From the IMG/VR virus record IMGVR_UViG_3300043446_003702, positions 62,001-126,000 of that record: 64,000 bases of DNA. One strand, given 5' to 3'. How positions within the stretch are numbered: the first letter of the stretch is position 1; each line of letters starts with the position of its first letter. Positions 1 through 8,550 of the stretch are shown in pieces. The translations under genes and the position numbers were made by a program. The notes below the pieces were generated by a model. The model was not told the origin of the DNA. It made no database searches and saw only the letters and a program-made list of their open reading frames with translations. The stretch comes from a virus.

Positions 1-55
1 GTAGATCCCAAACTTCGGCCCATTCATCCACGATGATTTTACGATTGCCTAGCAT
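1..55 (-). CDS. Start of an unidentified gene, cut by the window edge
   Basis: An ATG at 55 on the minus strand opens a frame that stays open to the window edge, giving 18 residues (MLGNRKIIVDEWAEVWDL). It overlaps the end of the radical SAM gene by 17 bases, the same tight packing seen throughout this operon, which is the main reason to believe it is real. Too little is visible to assign a function. Confidence 0.5.
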   Translation of the reverse strand, partial: MLGNRKIIVDEWAEVWDL

Positions 56-1436
56 GGTATGCACACTCCTCCCACCAGCTGCGCATTTCTGGAAATGTCT
101 TTAAAAAATCTGTGCCACGTCTGCTATCATGTTCATAGAAAAAACGATAAAAGTCTGCTTTGGCTGCGGCATGGTCCATATGTTGTTGCGACCTCATCCA
201 AGCAATGTCACGATCCAGTCTGTGCAGTTCATAGTCTTTGAATCCTTTAAACGGCGCCTCGTCAGTTTCAATTTGTCGTATCATCCATGCCCATAATAGT
301 TCCAATCGATCAGCATAACTTTCAGGCAAGATTTGTAGACTTTGCCAAGCAGGCTCACGCAACACCGGTGTGTCAAACCACACACGTTGATAGGTGTTGC
401 TGTAGACTTTTCTCAAACCCAGGATACCTGCAAACAACTGATCTAATGTTGTCACATTGAGATTGTTCATTGTGACAATAAATGTAAGGCTTGAATAATT
501 AGGAACTTCAGTCAAAAATTGATTTACTCTGTCCCACAGCAAGTTGAAATCCAATCCATGTCTGATGTACTCTGCCTGCGCACCCCATGCATCCAAACTC
601 ACATACTGCATGAAGTGTTCGATACGTCCGTCACATATTTGTTTGACATACCCCAAATACTTTTGCCATGATTTTTCGTCTACCGAAAAGTTACTGGTCA
701 CATTCAAATGTAACTTAGGACTGGGATTTTCAATCACGTAATCAAACACACGATAGGTGTTTTTATCCAACAGTGGTTCTCCACCGGTCATGCGAAAATG
801 TTCTAGGTGAGGGTACAGGTCTGGCCACCATTGCCAGAAGGCCTCAACATAAGGATTTGTTTCTCTTGATGGAATAGTTCTACGACTACCCACAAAGTGC
901 TCAGGAGCATTGTGTGGCACAGCAGTAGGGTAAGCACCCAGGCGTGATACTTCATCTGCCCACGAACTTGAAAACTGAGGGCTGCAATAACTGCACTGGA
1001 GATTGCAAGCATGATTAAAATTAACTTCAACATAAGTGGGAATGACATTTTCTTCTCCTGTGCTATTTTTAATTGATTCAAAGTCTATGGCTGCCCAAGG
1101 TTCGCCTGATCTGTAGTGCCTATCACTTAGTTTGTTCTGGTCTTCCATGTTCCAGCAATATTGACATTCTGAGGGACGCTCACCTGCCAACATCAATCGA
1201 CGTTGTTGTTTTTTATAATCAGTATTGTGTAGCGCAGAAACATCTATAGCAATTTCCGCAGGATCAATTGGGTGTAGTGGAGGATGATAACATGAATTGT
1301 TCATGCCTGTGGTAAGATGTAGGCTCACCTGCTTCCATTTGGCCAGGCATAGAGCAGGGCCCAATTGAGTTTTCATATGTTCGGCAGAGCTAAGAAATTT
1401 GCTCTTGTTATACACTGACTTATCACCTTTGTTCAT
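39..1436 (-). CDS. Radical SAM enzyme, SPASM/twitch-like, found in phages
   Basis: This 465-residue protein carries the radical SAM cluster motif CxxxCxxC at C144, C148 and C151 and the SAM-binding GGEP motif at G218-P221. An earlier CxxC at C91/C94 (ECQYCW) and cysteines near C30 and C49 could hold an auxiliary iron-sulfur cluster, as in twitch/SPASM-type enzymes. Such enzymes make 5'-deoxyadenosyl radicals and often modify peptides, sugars or cofactors; the substrate here is unknown. The ATG at 1436 overlaps the end of the SGNH-like gene by 14 bases, so the two are probably translationally coupled. It lies last but one in a run of glycosyltransferase-like genes, which suggests, without proof, a role in making or altering a surface glycan. 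Family assignment is firm, function is not. Confidence 0.85.
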   Translation of the reverse strand: MNKGDKSVYNKSKFLSSAEHMKTQLGPALCLAKWKQVSLHLTTGMNNSCYHPPLHPIDPAEIAIDVSALHNTDYKKQQRRLMLAGERPSECQYCWNMEDQNKLSDRHYRSGEPWAAIDFESIKNSTGEENVIPTYVEVNFNHACNLQCSYCSPQFSSSWADEVSRLGAYPTAVPHNAPEHFVGSRRTIPSRETNPYVEAFWQWWPDLYPHLEHFRMTGGEPLLDKNTYRVFDYVIENPSPKLHLNVTSNFSVDEKSWQKYLGYVKQICDGRIEHFMQYVSLDAWGAQAEYIRHGLDFNLLWDRVNQFLTEVPNYSSLTFIVTMNNLNVTTLDQLFAGILGLRKVYSNTYQRVWFDTPVLREPAWQSLQILPESYADRLELLWAWMIRQIETDEAPFKGFKDYELHRLDRDIAWMRSQQHMDHAAAKADFYRFFYEHDSRRGTDFLKTFPEMRSWWEECAYHARQS

Positions 1437-1998
1437 ATATCATTTGTTGTATGTTATTAAAAAGATGTTGCATACCATGGCTGTTAAGATGACCGTCAGA
1501 CAATCGCATTCGTGGATGTATTACAGGATAATACATATTGGCATCAACTGCTCTTCTTTCCCAAGAGAAAAACACAGAAATCTTATTGTATTTTTCACAC
1601 ATTGACTTTAAACTAGACACTAAAAAATCACTGTAAAGGCCAGCAAATTTAGTATCATGAATCGCATAAAACAATTTGTGAAAATCAGTGTAAATGTCTG
1701 ACAAAATTTTTGTGTCCTTTTCAAAAGGCAGTTCTGTCACAGTCCTGAAAGGCAACAAATCTATATCATAATTGCCATATTTTAAATAACTTCTAGATGA
1801 GTATGTCCAACCCAATACAATGACGTCACATTCCTGAAAATTCTGGTAGGTGTCAAGTGCAATGGCTAAATTAGATTTGCCCGGACGAGCTTTATTCACT
1901 ACCTCATACTCATTTTGCCATAATGCGGCCAGTGTTTCTGATTGTTGCAATCCTAGACCATAGGTAAAACTACATCCATCAAGATATAATTTCTTCAT
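1423..1998 (-). CDS. SGNH/GDSL-like hydrolase
   Basis: This 191-residue protein has the layout of a small SGNH hydrolase: a GCSFTYG block at residues 8-14 with the presumed nucleophile S10, a second block near residue 43 (RPGKSN) that could supply the oxyanion Gly/Asn, and a C-terminal D168-G-H170 with a nearby H174 resembling the catalytic Asp/His block. Members of the superfamily hydrolyse esters, including acetyl groups on carbohydrates. No signal peptide is visible, so it should act in the cytoplasm. The start codon overlaps the stop of the upstream glycosyltransferase-like gene in a TAATG, indicating coupled translation. Adding or removing acyl groups on a glycan made by the neighbours would fit the context; this is inference. 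Confidence 0.65.
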   Translation of the reverse strand: MKKLYLDGCSFTYGLGLQQSETLAALWQNEYEVVNKARPGKSNLAIALDTYQNFQECDVIVLGWTYSSRSYLKYGNYDIDLLPFRTVTELPFEKDTKILSDIYTDFHKLFYAIHDTKFAGLYSDFLVSSLKSMCEKYNKISVFFSWERRAVDANMYYPVIHPRMRLSDGHLNSHGMQHLFNNIQQMIYEQR

Positions 1999-2924
1999 TA
2001 CCAGCCTTCTTGCTCACGAATAACATCTATCTCTCTAGTCATTACACCACGATTTTGCCAGTTACTGAGATAATGTTGTTTGAAAAAACGGCTTTGTTCA
2101 CCTTCATAAATCATCATTGGTAAGTCTAATTGATGATATAATTCATCTGCCACACGTCCTGCCAGCAACCTTGGATCACTATCCTCTACAGTTTTCCAAA
2201 TTTCTGCCAAAGCGTCAAAGTCTTGTACTTCACGATGGTCCCAGTTGGTAAGCATGGTCATGTATGTGCCCTGTCTAGCACCGGCCATGGCCCACTGTCC
2301 GTTGTTGACGTCAGCACCGATGTTGTGCCATATGGTAAGGTTGTCCAGATTACGTTGATGCACACGATCTTGAAACTCAGACACTGTGGGTCGAGCGCCT
2401 TTGTTGAGACACATTTTTACCCCTTCGCGGAATCCTGCACGCCAGGCTTGAAAAGGTGAACCATTGGGATATGTGGTTGAGTAGCAATCATGCATGGCCC
2501 AGTACAATGGATCAAAACAAAACTCAACTTCTGTTTCAGTTCTGCCATCTGTGGCTTCGTGTGTGCGCATGTTCTTTACAAATTCTCGTGTCCATGAACT
2601 TAGGCCACCATTGCCATACCTAAGTCCATTGATGTGATTGCGGGCACGCCAACGGTACACGGCTTGCTCCCACTCTGGAGTCTCAAATGTCAATGTTTGA
2701 TTGAAAAACTCAGCAGTGGGCAAATTGTCACCATCAATCAAGATAAATCGTTCAGTGGCACTGGCAGCGGCAGCGGCTTTGTGTGCTGCATCTGATCCTT
2801 TGACACCATCTACTCTGGTGGCCCAGGGCACCATGTTCTTGATCAATAACCAATTTTCTTCTCGATCAGGCTCATCATAAGTTAGATAAATGCAGTCTAA
2901 ATCTGCAACGTCAATTTGATTCAT
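1998..2924 (-). CDS. Glycosyltransferase-like protein (GT-A type, DGD motif)
   Basis: A 308-residue protein with a D64-G-D66-N motif after a run of hydrophobic residues (FILIDGDN), the pattern of the metal and nucleotide-sugar binding DxD site in GT-A folds. A Lys/Ala-rich segment before it (KGSDAAHKAAA) resembles the conserved helix preceding DxD in family-2-like enzymes. I place the start at the ATG at 2924; an upstream TTG at 2966 is in frame but adds 14 unpromising residues and would overlap the previous gene by 56 bases. It lies between a small conserved phage protein and the SGNH-like gene. Donor and acceptor are unknown. Similar proteins, as I recall, occur in other large aquatic T4-like phages. 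Confidence 0.6.
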   Translation of the reverse strand: MNQIDVADLDCIYLTYDEPDREENWLLIKNMVPWATRVDGVKGSDAAHKAAAAASATERFILIDGDNLPTAEFFNQTLTFETPEWEQAVYRWRARNHINGLRYGNGGLSSWTREFVKNMRTHEATDGRTETEVEFCFDPLYWAMHDCYSTTYPNGSPFQAWRAGFREGVKMCLNKGARPTVSEFQDRVHQRNLDNLTIWHNIGADVNNGQWAMAGARQGTYMTMLTNWDHREVQDFDALAEIWKTVEDSDPRLLAGRVADELYHQLDLPMMIYEGEQSRFFKQHYLSNWQNRGVMTREIDVIREQEGW

Positions 2925-3246
2925 AAGTTCTTTTGCTCCAGCGAGTATGAGGTTGGTCCTCGGCAACGATTACAGCGACATTGTCAGGATGACAAGGGGT
3001 GCCACTGTTGCCGGGGACCAATTTTGCAGTGGTTGCCCATGTTACTTCAATTATCTTTCCATCACGTACACGCACATTGGAATTGCGGCGACGATATTCT
3101 TCTGGTGTTACCTCAATATATGTACCGGGCTCATCAGCCATGCTGTAGAATAGTGGAACACCATTGTCATTGTAGTATAATCTATAAAATGGTTGTTGTG
3201 GTTCAGGCACGGCTTGAAACAGTGCAATTAATTCTTCAGAAGTCAT
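2911..3246 (-). CDS. Small conserved phage protein of unknown function
   Basis: A 111-residue soluble protein (MTSEELIALF...) without membrane segments. The start is set by an ATGA overlap with the upstream gene: ATG at 3246-3244 shares bases with the stop TGA at 3245-3243, so a longer reading to 3330 is unlikely. A Tyr-rich N-terminal half (PFYRLYYNDNG, then LFYSM and GTYIEVTPEEY) looks like a small beta-rich domain. I recall similar hypothetical proteins in cyanophage-like myoviruses but cannot assign a role. It sits inside the glycosyltransferase cluster with coupled translation, so it may be part of that pathway. Confidence 0.7.
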   Translation of the reverse strand: MTSEELIALFQAVPEPQQPFYRLYYNDNGVPLFYSMADEPGTYIEVTPEEYRRRNSNVRVRDGKIIEVTWATTAKLVPGNSGTPCHPDNVAVIVAEDQPHTRWSKRTYESN

Positions 3247-4010
3247 GCTTGCCACTCTTTGACATGGTAATGAAACGCACCTGTTTGCGGCACAGTTTGT
3301 ATACGTAGTCTCCAGTCCTGGTATTCCCAAACAAGTTCATTGAGCCAGGCTTCGGTGTTGGTACCTGCTATGTGTCTTTTCATGTGTGCAATTTTTGGGT
3401 ATGTGCTAAATGGCATTGTAACTCGTTCTGGTCCCATGATTTGGGCAACCATGGCATATACCAAATCAGTAGATGGCACTTCATCGGCAAACTTTAGCAG
3501 TTTCTTGAACTCTGGCCAATTGGCAAATATTTGTTTCACCCAACCAAAAAATTCATGAGCAGTTTCACTGCGTCGCCAGTATGTAATGGCATTGTACACA
3601 TCAGGCAAATTGTTGATATCAAACACACGTCGATAGTGTCGTGCTGTGCTGACGTTGTCTTTCCAATCTCTACAGCCTGTGGATATCACGACATCACGAT
3701 GTCTAAATTGTGTCCACCAGTGGTCAATGGGACTCACTATCAGCATGTCTGCTTCTAGTTTGATGGTTTCGCGAAATGGTGTGAGAGCAAACAGTTGTGC
3801 ATCATTGGCATAGGGATTGGCCATGGGTATAATCTGTCTGTGATGATCAAACAAGGAATCAATGTCGGGACTGTCTGTGATTAGACAAATCCTCGCATTT
3901 TTATCCCAGTAGCGTATGGTCTTGGCCAAGGTGCGGGCACAGTCAATATAGTTCACTGTGTCGCTGTTGACTGCTACAATCACATAACCTTGTTCATCCA
4001 GTGGCTGCAA
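3243..4010 (-). CDS. Glycosyltransferase-like protein with a variant EAD motif; TTG start
   Basis: A 255-residue protein with an N-terminal Rossmann-like half (YVIVAVNSDTVNYI..., then ICLITDSPD at 41-49) and the segment PFRETIKLEADMLIV at 79-93. The next gene upstream has DAD at the equivalent place, so E86-A87-D88 here looks like a DxD metal site with the first Asp replaced by Glu. The only sensible start is a TTG at 4010, preceded six bases upstream by GGAGG; it overlaps the upstream gene by 17 bases. The C-terminal half is rich in Trp and basic residues. It appears to be a paralogue of the 3994-4815 gene. Whether the Glu variant is active cannot be judged from sequence. Confidence 0.6.
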   Translation of the reverse strand: MQPLDEQGYVIVAVNSDTVNYIDCARTLAKTIRYWDKNARICLITDSPDIDSLFDHHRQIIPMANPYANDAQLFALTPFRETIKLEADMLIVSPIDHWWTQFRHRDVVISTGCRDWKDNVSTARHYRRVFDINNLPDVYNAITYWRRSETAHEFFGWVKQIFANWPEFKKLLKFADEVPSTDLVYAMVAQIMGPERVTMPFSTYPKIAHMKRHIAGTNTEAWLNELVWEYQDWRLRIQTVPQTGAFHYHVKEWQA

Positions 4011-4815
4011 CTATGGCCTCCAGGTGCTTTTTACACATAGCATGAAAGTCTATGCCTGCCCAACTCATGGTTTTGAGTCGGCCTTCTGTGTTGGTGTACG
4101 TAACTTCATAATGATCCTGTTCAACACAGGTCAACCCGTGTTCTGGCATGACGTTCATCATGGGCATGAATATCTCATGCACTGATTGGTCGGCACCTGC
4201 TACCAGCCCAAGAGCAATGCTCAATGCATAGTCATTACGATAGTTGGTTTCATGAATACCATATAAGTCTCGGTAGTGCTGCCAGTTGTTTCGTATCATT
4301 TGCATTGAATCAAATATGTATTGGCTAATATTGCCACGACGAAACATCATCACAGTTGCCCACCACATGGGCATGTTGTGTGCGCCAAATGTGGCAAGAT
4401 TCATCATGCTGGCAGGATCAAATGATTCCCGGAAGGCTGCAAATTGTTGCGGTAGTGCCAACAAGTCCAATAACTTATTGCTGGCCACAACATAGTCAGC
4501 ATCCAGTACTATGGTTTGATCAAACGGAGATAACTCATAGGCATTGATTCGTCCAGCATTGTGCCAGGTCACCGTGGTGCCGTAGTCTGCAAAATGTCTT
4601 GTACCGCCGGTGTCTGCCACAGTTGCAATGATATGTTCAAATTCATATTGTGCAGCCGCTCCGGGAGCATCTGTGATCACTGCCACAGGCAAGTGTAAAT
4701 GGCGACGAACGTTCTTTGCACTCCATGCTGCCATGGCAATGTAGTCTGTGGCTTCATTGTTGAATGCAAAGATTACAACACCTTGACTCAGCGTTTTTTG
4801 TTTAGTTCGTCCCAT
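3994..4815 (-). CDS. Glycosyltransferase-like protein (GT-A type, DAD motif)
   Basis: A 273-residue protein starting with a beta strand followed by a helix (GVVIFAFNNEATDYIAMA), a second strand LPVAVITDAPG, and a D105-A-D107-Y motif after hydrophobic residues (QTIVLDADYV), the layout of nucleotide-sugar transferases such as the GT8-like families. I choose the ATG at 4815 because GGAAAG lies just upstream; in-frame starts at 4827 and 4848 (a TTG) lack this. It overlaps the upstream 102-residue gene by 28 bases. With its paralogue at 3243-4010 and the 1998-2924 protein, the phage encodes at least three such enzymes here. Substrates are unknown. Confidence 0.65.
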   Translation of the reverse strand: MGRTKQKTLSQGVVIFAFNNEATDYIAMAAWSAKNVRRHLHLPVAVITDAPGAAAQYEFEHIIATVADTGGTRHFADYGTTVTWHNAGRINAYELSPFDQTIVLDADYVVASNKLLDLLALPQQFAAFRESFDPASMMNLATFGAHNMPMWWATVMMFRRGNISQYIFDSMQMIRNNWQHYRDLYGIHETNYRNDYALSIALGLVAGADQSVHEIFMPMMNVMPEHGLTCVEQDHYEVTYTNTEGRLKTMSWAGIDFHAMCKKHLEAIVAATG

Positions 4816-5096
4816 TCCACTTTCCATGCGTTCATTTGTTCTTGCCAACGTTCGTGCGCTAGAGCAAACAAGTCTGTCACTGTGATCCGTACCGGAGTTT
4901 CATACAAGTCCAACAACACAACATCTTTATCTTGTGCGCAGGCCAGCAGTGTGGTCAGCAAGTCGGGACCAGCACGCCACATGCCACCCCCGTGTGCAAA
5001 AACCATTTTTGACTCGTATTTTTCTTTGAGCACCCGTCTTGCGGCTGCATGATCAAATCGTGCTCGTGCGTGAGCTACTAGGGCTTCAGTATCCAT
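4788..5096 (-). CDS. Small conserved phage protein, first gene after the terminator
   Basis: A 102-residue, mostly helical, charged protein (MDTEALVAHARARFDHAAARR...). I recall homologues without assigned function in aquatic T4-like phages, with a conserved Arg/Lys-rich N-terminal helix and a C-terminal helical segment (HERWQEQMNAW). It is the first gene after the terminator at 5128-5147, so it should lead the transcript for the sugar-related cluster. A TATAAT-like hexamer at 5102-5107 (minus) lies only five bases before the ATG and would place transcription almost on the start codon. No Shine-Dalgarno sequence precedes the ATG. Function unknown. Confidence 0.65.
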   Translation of the reverse strand: MDTEALVAHARARFDHAAARRVLKEKYESKMVFAHGGGMWRAGPDLLTTLLACAQDKDVVLLDLYETPVRITVTDLFALAHERWQEQMNAWKVEWDELNKKR

Positions 5097-5117
5097 AGTG
5101 TATTATATAGAGAAAGT

Positions 5118-5147
5118 GGGAAAAAGTAAAGGGGCTGTTGCCCCTTT
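5118..5147 (-). terminator. Rho-independent terminator after the fibre operon
   Basis: Eight-base stem AAAGGGGC (5128-5135) and GCCCCTTT (5140-5147) with a TGTT loop; read on the minus strand it is followed by TACTTTTTC. It lies three bases beyond the stop of the 5151-6119 gene and separates the virion genes from the sugar-related cluster. Confidence 0.75.
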
Positions 5148-5150
5148 TGG

Positions 5151-6119
5151 TTACACTGTTGTGGCAGCCACTGTGGGAGTTCCCCAGGTGTTGGTAAGAT
5201 AGGTTGTTTCTGGTGGAAAATACGTCACAATAGTACAAGGAGCTGTGCCTGGGGTGGCTCCTGTTGGCGCTGTACCACCAGTAATTGGATCAGGATTGCC
5301 CGGGCCCACATCATTAGCTGACCAAAGTGTGGTGATTACTAGAGTGGTTGAAGCGGCACCTTTGGCAATGCTGTGCTGAATGAAATTGGTAGTATAAGGT
5401 GCTGTGTCAGCAAACTGTTTATATACAATTGTAGCAGCAGCGCCGGCTACCAAAGCATCCCATCCGGTAGCGGTCAACAGTGTGTTTGGGGTACCTGTGC
5501 CACCAATTTTTGTGGTACCAGTATAGGCCACACCGGCAATGGTGTGACTGGTACCCAAACCAGAAATATAGATGTCACCGCATAAGTTGCCGGCCAAGTC
5601 ATTCCATTCGGGATCACCAGTGGCTCCTGTAGAACTTTTTGCTACGTCAATTTTAACTGTACCGCCTGCGTTGAAAAAATTTGTAGCCGCGGTGGCATTG
5701 GCAAATGTCACTGTGTTGGTAAAGGTAATAGTCCATGCAGCCCCCGAAGTGGCAGTGGTTTTAGAGTTGGTGCCAGTCCATGCAGTGTATTGTGTGCCTT
5801 GTGCATAGGCATTATAGCGATTGGTATAACAACTGGAGATGTCAGTGTTAACGTTGGCTAAAATATTAACGGTATTGCCTGCCTGAGGGGCTGTTCTTGC
5901 AGTGACAGTTGTGGGTTGATGCGCTGCCATGTTGGTTACGGTATTGACCAAAGTGGCCCATTGTGTTGCTGTCACTGTGTTGGCCGCTGCGGTAACAGTT
6001 GCCAGTGCGGTTTGCCCATATGTGGTGTTCCATGTGGCATTGATGTTGGCGCCAACAGTGTCGTTTACAAAACCATTGTAATCTGCTGCAAGAATTGTGC
6101 TACCTGATGAATATGTCAT
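5151..6119 (-). CDS. Probable virion fibre or appendage protein, Thr/Ala-rich
   Basis: A 322-residue protein very rich in Thr, Ala, Gly and Asn, with many short alternating hydrophobic stretches, as in beta-rich phage fibre and adhesin proteins. No catalytic motif is seen. The ATG at 6119 is preceded by AGGAACGAG. It is the last gene of the structural operon, directly downstream of a clear fibre protein and directly upstream of the terminator, so it probably forms a small fibre, a fibre tip or a decoration. It contains isolated cysteines but no membrane segment. Structural role is inferred from composition and position only. Confidence 0.6.
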   Translation of the reverse strand: MTYSSGSTILAADYNGFVNDTVGANINATWNTTYGQTALATVTAAANTVTATQWATLVNTVTNMAAHQPTTVTARTAPQAGNTVNILANVNTDISSCYTNRYNAYAQGTQYTAWTGTNSKTTATSGAAWTITFTNTVTFANATAATNFFNAGGTVKIDVAKSSTGATGDPEWNDLAGNLCGDIYISGLGTSHTIAGVAYTGTTKIGGTGTPNTLLTATGWDALVAGAAATIVYKQFADTAPYTTNFIQHSIAKGAASTTLVITTLWSANDVGPGNPDPITGGTAPTGATPGTAPCTIVTYFPPETTYLTNTWGTPTVAATTV

Positions 6120-6132
6120 ATCTCGTTCCTAA

Positions 6133-7917
6133 TTATTTGATCGTTACAATCGCTTCGATCGTTCCCAGTTCAGGTGTGTGTTTGTTTTCTAGTGAACGCC
6201 CAATCACATTAAATGCTGTGGCTTCTCCAGGCTTGGCTGCTCTTGCAACACCTTTGCCAGCACTGACCAATCTGTCACCTTTGTGAACTGCGCCCACACA
6301 TTTTACAGGAACTCGACCTGTCATTGCAACAGCTGGATGGGTGTCGTCTTCCCCTGCTCCACCGTTCATTGTATAGGCTGGTCTTGTACTTATAACGCCA
6401 AATACATTGTCGCTTAAATCTTGAGTTGATCTGGTAATTTCTTTGGTACCACCTAATTCTACCACTGTACCTGGTTCTAACAGTTCATCTGCGGCAAAAC
6501 GTTCTGCAACGTCAGCGTAGAGTGCAGTGGTAGCAGTGGCAAACACACGGTTGAAATAATTAGAACTTGAGCCAATATTGCCTGAGGCATTTGGACCATA
6601 TTTGTCTATGGTATTCACACTTATGTTGGCGTACAATGTTGAGGAGTCAATGACCACAACATTACTGGTACCACCCACATTGAAGTTAATATTGCCATCA
6701 GGCACGCCAATGTTGCCTTGTGTGTTCCCATTCACAAACTTGGTTACACTGACAGCAGCACTGACCCCAGTGAGTTGTGATCCGTTGCCAATAAAATACT
6801 TGGTACCAATGTCCACATTGCCTTGTCCAGTGATGTTACCAGTTACCGATATCAATCCACTTGTGCGCAGATTACCTGCTTGTACATTGGCTGTGGCGCT
6901 GACTGTGGTTGCGGCCACCAACACAGTGTTGACGTTGCCACCAGTGACGTTGCCTGTGGCTGAAACCAAACCTGCTGTCAACAGGTTACCACCTGTGGTG
7001 TTGCCTGTGACACTGAGAGTTGTGCCCACTGTGGCAGCATTGCTGATGGCAAAGTTGCCAGATGCACCAAGAGCTCTGGCCACGTTGTACAGAGTTCCGC
7101 CAACATTGGCTTGAATTACTAGGTTGCCGTTTGACACTGTGCTCAATACATTTGCATCTGTGCTTGTGGTATTGACGCTGAATACATTGCTTACGCCTAC
7201 AAACATGCCAGTATTGTTTTGAACACGTAAAGTGCCTGTAGTGGCTGTGTTAGTATCTGAACGCATAAATTGGCTGCTGTCCAAGCTGTCTAACAACTGC
7301 GCATTGGTGGCTGACCCAGCAAACACCGCACCCGACACACTTGCGCTCAACGTGACGCCAGGGTAGATGGTTGGGAAAGCAGTGACCAGTGCTGCTTCAG
7401 GTGTGAAACTGGCACCATCATAAATTATAGCCACTCGCACATTGTTCACATACAAACTGGTAATATAGCGAGTTGCACCAACATTGTTTAAAATAGTTTC
7501 TGGAATAGCACCAGAAGTACCTTGAGCACTTGAATAACCTGGTCCAACCACTAAAAATGTTGAGCCAGTATACACTTTCAACTGTTGATTTGTGGTATCG
7601 TACCACAAATCGCCTGTGACGTTGCTACTGGGTGCGCTGGCAGAACTTGTGGCAGCACTGATTGTTTTAAAAATGGTGCCGTTGTAAACCTTGAGTAAAT
7701 TGTTGGTTTTATCCCACCACAATTGGCCTGTCAGAGGCGAAGCTGGAGCTGTGGTGTTTGAACCACTTTCCAATAAATGTATGAAGTTTTCGTCCAAAAA
7801 TTCACCGTAGCCGGCGTAGTTCTTACCCACCAAGATCATTGAACTTGATGTATTAATGGTACCATCAGCAATGGTAGCAAAAACTGTGCCGTCTGTGAGA
7901 TTGATTGTATATGCCAT
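6133..7917 (-). CDS. Tail fibre protein with Gly-Asn repeats and a Peptidase_G2-like C-terminal domain
   Basis: A 594-residue fibre-like protein. Residues up to about 130 hold two related segments, GQLWWDKTNNLLKVYNG and GDLWYDTTNQQLKVYTG, typical of phage fibre attachment domains. The middle (about 200-440) has degenerate repeats around SATGNVTGGN and VGGTSNV, a pattern of trimeric beta-helical shafts. The C-terminal 120 residues (from ADVAERFAADELLEPG) resemble the intramolecular chaperone or autoprocessing domain of Peptidase_G2 type seen at phage fibre ends, including the LSDNVFGVISTRPAY segment. If so, the domain helps trimerisation and may be cleaved off. A perfect late promoter box lies 22 bases before the start. 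Likely role: host recognition. Confidence 0.8.
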   Translation of the reverse strand: MAYTINLTDGTVFATIADGTINTSSSMILVGKNYAGYGEFLDENFIHLLESGSNTTAPASPLTGQLWWDKTNNLLKVYNGTIFKTISAATSSASAPSSNVTGDLWYDTTNQQLKVYTGSTFLVVGPGYSSAQGTSGAIPETILNNVGATRYITSLYVNNVRVAIIYDGASFTPEAALVTAFPTIYPGVTLSASVSGAVFAGSATNAQLLDSLDSSQFMRSDTNTATTGTLRVQNNTGMFVGVSNVFSVNTTSTDANVLSTVSNGNLVIQANVGGTLYNVARALGASGNFAISNAATVGTTLSVTGNTTGGNLLTAGLVSATGNVTGGNVNTVLVAATTVSATANVQAGNLRTSGLISVTGNITGQGNVDIGTKYFIGNGSQLTGVSAAVSVTKFVNGNTQGNIGVPDGNINFNVGGTSNVVVIDSSTLYANISVNTIDKYGPNASGNIGSSSNYFNRVFATATTALYADVAERFAADELLEPGTVVELGGTKEITRSTQDLSDNVFGVISTRPAYTMNGGAGEDDTHPAVAMTGRVPVKCVGAVHKGDRLVSAGKGVARAAKPGEATAFNVIGRSLENKHTPELGTIEAIVTIK

Positions 7918-7938
7918 GTCAAAAGTTCCTAGTTGCTA

Positions 7939-7946
7939 TATTTATA
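7939..7946 (-). promoter_or_regulatory. T4-type late promoter box (TATAAATA)
   Basis: A perfect TATAAATA on the minus strand; predicted start of transcription is about 7933, giving a leader of roughly 16 bases that contains AGGAAC before the fibre gene ATG at 7917. Confidence 0.65.
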
Positions 7947-8550
7947 CAGCATTTATGTTGCTCAGCGTCTGTATACGCAGGGTATAATCAATTTGAATCT
8001 GTCGATTCAAACTTTTTTGTACAGGGTGAAAAATCACATGGGTAATCAAGCGTAGATTATCTACAGATCCGTTCCATGTTTTTAAGCCAAGTTCATCAAA
8101 CACAAATTCACCACTGAAATTTGTTGAATTGTCAAATGCTTGCTGTTCTGGTGGTTCACCGTAGTCCAACAAGCAACTCACAAGAATATCGCTGTAAACG
8201 TTGCCGCTGGTGTGTAGCGGGGTCATTTTGTTGTTTTCAGGGTCTGTGTCCGCTGCTGAATTATCGTTTACAACTTTGGAATAAGTTTGATTGTACAAGT
8301 CAGCATTTTGTCCTATGGTGTTTGGTGGCAAATAAGTGATCACTCCAGTAGGATCTACTGAACTGCCGCCATTACCAAAGGCCATTTCATATATGTAACC
8401 GGTGTTGCGATCGCTCAAGGTTTGAGCCATGGCCAAACTGATGTTTTCGTAGTGGATTGCGTTCTTTTTGTCCACCAACACTTCGCCAGTGTTAGGATCG
8501 TGTATCTTGACAAATCCTTCAATTTTGCACAGTCCGGGCTGTATTGTCAT
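7942..8550 (-). CDS. Conserved virion or fibre-connector protein
   Basis: A 202-residue protein with an N-terminal KIHDPNTGEVLVDKKNA segment and a later region of alternating strands. I recall similar proteins next to fibre genes in aquatic T4-like phages, but no function is established that I know of. The ATG at 8550 overlaps the stop of the small 8547-8696 gene in an ATGA. The N-terminal 25 residues look related to the C-terminal half of that small protein (shared pattern I-x-DP-x-T-x-x-x-VxxxxA). Its place between the giant baseplate-associated protein and the fibre suggests an adaptor between baseplate and fibre; that is inference. Confidence 0.7.
   Translation of the reverse strand: MTIQPGLCKIEGFVKIHDPNTGEVLVDKKNAIHYENISLAMAQTLSDRNTGYIYEMAFGNGGSSVDPTGVITYLPPNTIGQNADLYNQTYSKVVNDNSAADTDPENNKMTPLHTSGNVYSDILVSCLLDYGEPPEQQAFDNSTNFSGEFVFDELGLKTWNGSVDNLRLITHVIFHPVQKSLNRQIQIDYTLRIQTLSNINAV

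Noticed and set aside
6578-7114. 178-residue plus-strand frame inside the fibre gene
   Set aside because: It is antisense to a clear fibre gene with its own late box; the Val/Pro/Leu-rich product is a by-product of Gly/Asn/Thr codons read in reverse. The same holds for frames at 5572-5808, 61590-62129 and 62136-62591.
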